From Thermoactinomyces daqus (GTDB lineage: Bacteria; Bacillota; Bacilli; Thermoactinomycetales; Thermoactinomycetaceae), in the NCBI RefSeq assembly GCF_000763315.1, contig NZ_JPST01000012.1, forward strand, positions 1 to 64,000: a DNA stretch of 64,000 nt, given 5' to 3'. Positions 58,928-64,000 of the stretch are shown here, one piece after another; within the stretch, counting starts at the first letter, position 1; each line of letters starts with the position of its first letter. The notes beneath the pieces were generated by a model. The model did no database searches. It worked only from the letters and a program-made list of their open reading frames with translations, and was not told the DNA's origin. The position numbers and the translations under genes are program-made.

Positions 58928-61153
58928 CTAAGAAGTGGTGGAAAGGCGGGCCATTTCGCTTGCGGCCGATGGTGGATAGCGCACGTGCAGAGCGGTAGAT
59001 AGGGCGGATAAAAATTGCTCCCACAGCTTGATCCGGTCCGGTGGAAGATCGGTTTGCAGCACCCCCGCGGATTTCTCCATCCGTCTGTTCGCCAGCTGTA
59101 CGGCCAGCAGCTGATCCGTGTAGATGCCCAGATGCATCCAGATACCGATTTCCCGTTCGGGTTCCCAGCTGAAAACACGCCGGAAGGTGTCAGCTTTGGT
59201 CTGGATCAATTGGACGAATTGTTTTGGATTGAAGTGAATGACCGTTTCGGACAAGCCTTGCTCGATGAGTGCGGGAATCTCCGACGGACGCAGGGTCAAG
59301 CCGTTTTCGGCAGTCATCCGGGAACGGCTGGCGGCGAGAATGGCTCGCAAGCGTTCAAAGCCTTGTTTTTGATAAAGTTCCCAGGCTGGAATATATGGAA
59401 CACCGTCCAACTCCGGTGGAACGGTTCCTGCGACGGCAATCAGCCGAAACTCTCTTTGCAGGAGATCCAGCTTCTCTGATGTGCGCGTTTGCGGATCGAT
59501 CTGAACTGAACGGATCTCCACATCCTGATCTTCTGCGGGAAGATGGTCTTCCAGCCATGATTGCAAGGCGACAGCTGCTCCCTCGCCGGTCAGGCAGACC
59601 GTGGCGATCAGTCTTTTCGGCTGCTCCTGCTCCTCTGGCCGTTGATTTAATGAGAGAAAAAGAGAAATCAGCTTGATCTCTTCGGGTGGCAGCCGGAGCG
59701 AGTGCTCCCGCTCGAGAAGCATGGCGATTTTTTGGGCCAAATGCTCATAGACGGATTCTGTTTCAACCTGTTCGAGTTCGTTCCGCGCGATGCGGGTACT
59801 GCCTGGATTGGACCGCCAAGCCTGGATGTGCAGGGCGATCGCGTAGAGCTGTTCATCGGAAATTCCTCCGATTTCGTTGGCGCCTCCCTCTTCCAGGGCC
59901 CGGGTCAGAACGCGGATGATCGCAGGGTCGACGGGCCGGCTTTCCTGTTGAAAGGACAGGCTGCGGACATAGCGATTCACCGTTTCCTGCAGTTGCTCCG
60001 CAAGTTCGGCAGGTGAAGCCTTTTTTTTAAGCAGGGACTCTTTCGTTACGGTGAGCTTCCGGTAAATATTTCCGGAAATTCCCTCCTGTCCGTCATTTCC
60101 TCCGGCAATCGCGTTTTTGACGGCAGAAGTAACCGGTCTTTGCGGCTGGAGATAGGTGGGCAGATCATGAAAATCGATGGTCACCTTCTTTTTACCGTCC
60201 GTTTCGAGGTTGCGCAAAAATGCGCGCGCACATGCGATTTGGATATCGCTTTTCAGCTGTCCGATATTGCCGGGACAGTCATATTGCAAAAGGAAGGAAC
60301 GGCACCGGGCGGTGATGCTGAGGGGAACCCCCATCTGTTTGGCTTCGGCCTCCAGAAAGTGCTCAAGCAGTTGCTCACGAACCTCCCGCGGCCTTTTCCG
60401 CAAGGGTAAAATTTCCAGTCGGACGGGGAAGCGGCGCAGCAGAGTGGGAAGAAGGGCTTTTTCCGGAGCTTTCGTTGTTGCTCCGATCAGCCGGATATCG
60501 GCTTTGCGCTCAACGCCCGTTTCTCCCAGACGGCGATAAAACCCTTGATCGATCAAGTGGAAAAGCATTTCTTGTCCGGATGGAGGGAGACGATGGATTT
60601 CATCCAAAAACAAGATGCCGCTATTGGCCCGTTCCACAAGGCCAAACTTGTTCTCATCGGCGCCGGTGAATGCCCCTTTTTTGACTCCGAAGAGTTGGGC
60701 CAGCAAAAGCTCGGGGTTTTGTGCATATTCCGCGCAGTTAAAAGCGATAAATGGCGTTTTTTTCGATAAAAATTCCTTTTCTATGGCCGTTTCCACCAAT
60801 TTTTGCGCCAAATGCGTCTTTCCCACCCCGGTCTCCCCGGTAAACAGGATCGGCAAACCATGTGGCGGATATAAAAGTGCGGCCATCGCTTCCTGCAAAA
60901 GTTCAGATTCCCCTGTGCAGGATTTGCGGCGCTGTGGTCCGCCGGCATCGGTATATGGTTCGAGCGGAAAATACCGAACAGGCCGTCCCGCCTTCTTCTG
61001 CGCCCGTCCGGTTTTCACCAGTTCGTTCAGATAACGGCTGACGGTAGAGCGATCCAATTGCAGCGCTTCGGCCAATTCCTGCGAAGTCACTCCGTTTCCT
61101 TCTTCTTGATAACGGGTTTGTAATGTTTGTTCAATCCAATCGATTTTTTTCAT
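58928..61153 (-). CDS. LevR-like sigma-54-dependent PTS regulator
   Basis: 741 residues; ATG 61153 behind GAGGAACGG. N-terminal winged helix (VTSQELAEALQLDRSTVSRYLNEL), AAA+ with GETGVGKT (106-113), GAFTGA (160-165) and ILFLDEIHRL, then PRD1 (about 430-540), a segment like the Cys region of PTS regulators (VCLTGEGAAVALQSW), and PRD2 ending GIWMHLGIYTDQLL. Shorter than B. subtilis LevR (about 935 residues), with no clear EIIA-Man part. Likely phosphorylated by HPr/IIB and activates the operon below. Confidence 0.9.
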   Translation of the reverse strand: MKKIDWIEQTLQTRYQEEGNGVTSQELAEALQLDRSTVSRYLNELVKTGRAQKKAGRPVRYFPLEPYTDAGGPQRRKSCTGESELLQEAMAALLYPPHGLPILFTGETGVGKTHLAQKLVETAIEKEFLSKKTPFIAFNCAEYAQNPELLLAQLFGVKKGAFTGADENKFGLVERANSGILFLDEIHRLPPSGQEMLFHLIDQGFYRRLGETGVERKADIRLIGATTKAPEKALLPTLLRRFPVRLEILPLRKRPREVREQLLEHFLEAEAKQMGVPLSITARCRSFLLQYDCPGNIGQLKSDIQIACARAFLRNLETDGKKKVTIDFHDLPTYLQPQRPVTSAVKNAIAGGNDGQEGISGNIYRKLTVTKESLLKKKASPAELAEQLQETVNRYVRSLSFQQESRPVDPAIIRVLTRALEEGGANEIGGISDEQLYAIALHIQAWRSNPGSTRIARNELEQVETESVYEHLAQKIAMLLEREHSLRLPPEEIKLISLFLSLNQRPEEQEQPKRLIATVCLTGEGAAVALQSWLEDHLPAEDQDVEIRSVQIDPQTRTSEKLDLLQREFRLIAVAGTVPPELDGVPYIPAWELYQKQGFERLRAILAASRSRMTAENGLTLRPSEIPALIEQGLSETVIHFNPKQFVQLIQTKADTFRRVFSWEPEREIGIWMHLGIYTDQLLAVQLANRRMEKSAGVLQTDLPPDRIKLWEQFLSALSTALHVRYPPSAASEMARLSTTS

Positions 61154-61196
61154 CTGTAACCGTTCCTCGCCCAAGATTCTTCTATTCCTTATCATA

Positions 61197-61212
61197 CACA
61201 CTTTGCACACTC
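61197..61212. promoter_or_regulatory. AAGTGTGCAAA-type site upstream of the regulator gene
   Basis: CACACTTTGCACACTC carries the same motif as the sites at 58727 and 58885, suggesting that the regulator also controls itself. Confidence 0.5.
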
Positions 61213-61474
61213 GTTGTCGATAGAAGGAAAAATACGGATTATCCTTGGGGGATTTCGTTGAAAAAAGAAAGGATTTCGGAGCGAACGTGAATGGAAAAAA
61301 CAGATCGTTCACAGAAACGAAATATTTCGGATCCGAAGTGCACCACACAAGAGGTGGTTAAATCTCAATATTGCCCCTCTCAACGATGCGTTGAACTGAA
61401 AAAGACATGAAAGTCTTTTGGGAAATCCGTTACAATGGGTTTAGGAAGGATATTGATACTCTGGGGTGGATGTA

Positions 61475-62974
61475 ATGGAAAAGAAAATGGAAGAGCTGAG
61501 GAAGCGTTTGCGGGAAATCTATGATCTGGATTCGGTAATCGCTCTTTTGAATTGGGACCAAAATACATACATGCCGGAAGCGGCCGGAGATGCACGGGGC
61601 AGCCAGCTGGCCGTGATTGCCCGGATTCGGCATGACAGGATGGTTGACCCGGGCCTGGGCAGGTTGCTGGAAGAGTTGACTCCCTACGAACAGGAGTTGC
61701 CTTATGATGCCGATGATGCGGCTTTAATCCGTGTGGCCAAACGGCATTTTGTGACGGAATCCAAGGTCCCGGCCGATTTCGTTTCCTGTTTCTACCAGCA
61801 TGTTTCGCAGACCTATGCCGCCTGGGTGGAGGCGCGGAAAGAAGATGATTTTTCCAAAGTTGAGCCTTACCTGGAAAAAACGCTGGAATTCAGCCGGGAG
61901 TATGCCTCGTTTTTCCCCGGTCACCAGCACCCGGCTGATCCGTTGATCGATCGATCTGATTATGGCATGAAAGCGGAAGAGATTCGCCGGCTGTTTGCAG
62001 AACTTCGCAGCCGCCTGGTTCCGTTGGTCGAGCAGGTCACATCGCTCCCGCCCACTGACCGTTCCTGTTTGACCAAGTTTTATCCGAAGGAACAGCAACT
62101 CGCCTTTGGAAAAAAGGTGATCGAAAAGCTCGGTTTTGATTTCAAGCGCGGTCGGCAGGATTTGTCCCCTCATCCCTTCATGATCCGTTTTGCCGATGGG
62201 GATGTGCGGATCACCACCCGGGTGAATGAACATGATTTGAGTGAGGCGCTGTTCAGCACCATTCACGAAACGGGCCATGCATTGTATGAACTGGGAATCA
62301 GTTCATGTTATGAAGGAACCCCGCTGCATACGGGAACGTCATCCGGTGTGCATGAAAGTCAGTCCCGCCTGTGGGAAAATATCGTCGGTCGCAGCCGTAC
62401 CTTCTGGACTTATTTTTATCCCCGGCTGCAAGCGGAGTTTAAGGAACAGCTGGCCGGAGTGTCGCTGGATGAGTTTTACCGGGCAATTAACCATGTGAAG
62501 CGCTCCCTGATCCGGACGGAGGCCGATGAGCTAACCTACAACCTGCATGTGATCATCCGGTTTGACCTGGAGTTGGCCCTGCTGGAAGGCAGCTTGAGCG
62601 TCAAGGACCTCCCTGAAGCATGGCGGAGCCGTTATCAGTCCGATCTCGGGGTGGCTCCACAGAGCGATCAAAATGGCGTGCTGCAGGACATCCATTGGTA
62701 TGCCGACTTTATCGGCGGCATGTTTCAGGGGTATACGCTCGGCAATATTTTGAGTGCCCAATTTTATCAGGCAGCCCTCAAAGCGCATCCCACGATCCCG
62801 GAAGAGATGGAGAGGGGAGAGTTTTCAACGTTGCGGGGGTGGCTGACTGAAAACATTTACCAATACGGCAGCAAATATACTGCAGCTGAAATTGTGAAAA
62901 AAGCGACGGGAACTGATTTGACGATTGAGCCGTATCTGGACTACCTGACTCAGAAATATACGGCATTAAATTGA
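61475..62974 (+). CDS. M32 family carboxypeptidase
   Basis: 499 residues, ATG 61475 following GGGGTGG. Zinc metallocarboxypeptidase Taq type: the HExxH motif is in TIHETGHALYELG (about 262-270), followed by ESQSRLWEN further on. Removes C-terminal residues from peptides, cytoplasmic. Typical in thermophilic Bacilli. Terminator at 63031. Confidence 0.93.
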   Translation: MEKKMEELRKRLREIYDLDSVIALLNWDQNTYMPEAAGDARGSQLAVIARIRHDRMVDPGLGRLLEELTPYEQELPYDADDAALIRVAKRHFVTESKVPADFVSCFYQHVSQTYAAWVEARKEDDFSKVEPYLEKTLEFSREYASFFPGHQHPADPLIDRSDYGMKAEEIRRLFAELRSRLVPLVEQVTSLPPTDRSCLTKFYPKEQQLAFGKKVIEKLGFDFKRGRQDLSPHPFMIRFADGDVRITTRVNEHDLSEALFSTIHETGHALYELGISSCYEGTPLHTGTSSGVHESQSRLWENIVGRSRTFWTYFYPRLQAEFKEQLAGVSLDEFYRAINHVKRSLIRTEADELTYNLHVIIRFDLELALLEGSLSVKDLPEAWRSRYQSDLGVAPQSDQNGVLQDIHWYADFIGGMFQGYTLGNILSAQFYQAALKAHPTIPEEMERGEFSTLRGWLTENIYQYGSKYTAAEIVKKATGTDLTIEPYLDYLTQKYTALN

Positions 62975-63030
62975 GCGGCGGGAAAATTCGCTGTTTTTTC
63001 CATCAAAGAGTATACGACACTTTAGCAGTA

Positions 63031-63069
63031 AAAAAAGGTTTTCCTCTTCGGCAGGGGAAAGCCTTTTTT
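63031..63069 (+). terminator. Terminator of the M32 gene
   Basis: AAGGTTTTCC / GGGGAAAGCCTT hairpin with seven T. Confidence 0.88.
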
Positions 63070-63246
63070 TATTTGCGAAGATCCGAAAGACAGGCAATGG
63101 TGCTTTGCTATATTTTTGCAGCGATTCCTGTTAAATGGATAACATAAAAAATTTATAAAATGGATTTATGTTTTTAAAATAGACATATTTTTTATACGCT
63201 AAATTCTCATCTCTCTTACGAATCTATTATTGCGGAGGTGATTTTC

Positions 63247-63804
63247 ATGTTAAAAAAATATGTTTCAGGTTTAGCTGCTGGTTTTTTGGTTTTGGGAGTT
63301 CCTGCCATGGCTTTGGCATGCAACTGGGGCGCAAAGGCGGAAGGTGATTGCAATCAGATTTCTTTGAGCGTAGCAGTTGAGCGGGGAAAATCGGAAGCAG
63401 CCGGTACCTATGACTTGTATTGGTCGAAAGAGGGAAACCCGAAAAAAGGGGAGATTATCGAACATGGTGAGATCCCCGCTTTGAAAAAAGGGGAAACCCA
63501 TCAAGTTGTTTACGATCTTGATAAAAACAAAAATGGTCATGAAGGGAACTACGCTTTTTACCTGAAAGAGCCAAATGGTTCCATTTGGAGCAATCCGGTT
63601 AAGGTTACCGGATGCAGCCAATCCGAGCAACCGGCTCAGCCGGAACAACCGAATAAACCGGAGCAACCGGCTCAGCCAGAGCAACCGGCCAAGGGCGGAC
63701 AACTGCCAAAAACGGCTACTAGCTATCCGCTTGCTATTGCCTGGAGCGGTGCATTGTTGGCAACCGGCCTGGGAATCCTCGTTTTCCGCAAACGCCATGC
63801 ATAG
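63247..63804 (+). CDS. Sortase-anchored surface protein, LPXTG
   Basis: 185 residues, ATG 63247 behind GGAGGTG. Signal peptide ending ALA near 28; a small beta domain with Cys (NWGAKAEGDCNQ ... VTGCSQ) at 30-125; a Pro/Gln-rich linker with repeats of EQPAQPEQP; sorting signal LPKTA, hydrophobic helix and RKRHA. Sortase would join it to the wall. No sortase gene in the window. Binding role unknown. Confidence 0.88.
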   Translation: MLKKYVSGLAAGFLVLGVPAMALACNWGAKAEGDCNQISLSVAVERGKSEAAGTYDLYWSKEGNPKKGEIIEHGEIPALKKGETHQVVYDLDKNKNGHEGNYAFYLKEPNGSIWSNPVKVTGCSQSEQPAQPEQPNKPEQPAQPEQPAKGGQLPKTATSYPLAIAWSGALLATGLGILVFRKRHA

Positions 63805-63833
63805 GTGATTTTTTTCGGCGAAAGTGATTCAAC

Positions 63834-63902
63834 GGGTGGGGTGTCTCCCTGATCTCTCGATGTTCTCATTGGGAGGCGGGGAGGCACCTCACCCGATTTT
63901 GT
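63834..63902 (+). terminator. Terminator of the LPXTG gene
   Basis: Sixteen-base arms GGGTGGGGTGTCTCCC and GGGAGGCACCTCACCC (14 of 16 pair), then a T-rich stretch. From here to 64000 no gene is seen. Confidence 0.75.
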
Positions 63903-64000
63903 TGTGCTTGGAAAGCAAGGATGTTGCCTCGATTTCGGAATGGTCCGCCCTGTCCGGATGAACCAATTCCCAACACCTCGTGATCCCGTTTTCCATTTAA

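Noticed and set aside
1-64000. CRISPR arrays, insertion sequences, prophage genes, tRNA and rRNA genes
   Set aside because: No spacer-repeat pattern, transposase, integrase, phage structural gene or cloverleaf seen when reading both strands.

Overview
The window looks like the chromosome of a spore-forming Gram-positive bacterium of the order Bacillales, perhaps near the Thermoactinomycetaceae (family placement is a guess; no 16S or marker phylogeny was possible). Supporting signs are strong AGGAGG-type ribosome sites, TTG/GTG starts, a Spo0M homologue, two YjcZ-type tiny sporulation proteins, an S-box (SAM-I) riboswitch, DeoR-type fruRKA, a type VII secretion ATPase, a beta-lysine acetyltransferase and an LPXTG surface protein. 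No rRNA, tRNA, CRISPR array, intact insertion sequence or prophage was seen.

Layout. 0-5 kb: a kinase-like protein cut by the window edge, a SUKH protein, a PadR/DUF6194 pair with two palindromic operators, a DJ-1-type amidotransferase and an exported glucuronyl C5-epimerase-like protein. 5-14 kb: a nuclease lipoprotein, Spo0M with an acidic tail, single metabolic enzymes, an MFS exporter facing a nonsense-interrupted HxlR regulator across 19-bp repeats, and a fluoride riboswitch driving two CrcB subunits. 14-19 kb: a sigma-54 activator, a GntP-type permease behind a -24/-12 promoter and a secreted polyhydroxybutyrate depolymerase, read here as one polymer-scavenging module.

19.7-28.4 kb is the accessory heart of the window: a YukD-like protein, a three-ATPase EssC/EccC protein without FHA domains, a WXG100 protein, an exported membrane protein with a class-3 lipase domain, and two tandem paralogous lipoproteins. 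After them come an orphan reading-frame tail and a pentapeptide-repeat protein with a possible frameshift. EssA, EssB and EsaA are absent. I infer a small non-canonical type VII locus carrying a lipase effector and lipoprotein immunity genes.

28-42 kb: poly-gamma-glutamate hydrolase, a YjcZ paralogue, a methyltransferase, a frameshifted PH-domain gene, acetaldehyde-type dehydrogenase with its DUF779 partner, a PIG-L deacetylase, a DUF4309 lipoprotein, the fruRKA fructose PTS operon with a 10-bp iteron operator, and two small membrane proteins. 42-49 kb: an XRE-TPR regulator, then SAM riboswitch - metH - yitJ. 49-56 kb: ispH, an alkaline-phosphatase-superfamily enzyme, an L,D-transpeptidase, AblB, DinB and speD. 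speD is preceded by a leader RNA that can fold in two mutually exclusive ways. 56-61 kb: a IIB-HPr-enzyme I operon with its own -24/-12 promoter and repeated AAGTGTGCAAA sites, next to a LevR-like sigma-54 activator. 61-64 kb: an M32 carboxypeptidase and an LPXTG protein.

Several genes are broken or start oddly (hxlR stop, PH-domain frameshift, YukD start in a G run, pentapeptide frame jump, PadR ATA). Either there is local decay or the underlying sequence has scattered single-base errors. Three conserved-looking proteins of 54-59 residues are reported from their ribosome sites and reading frames.
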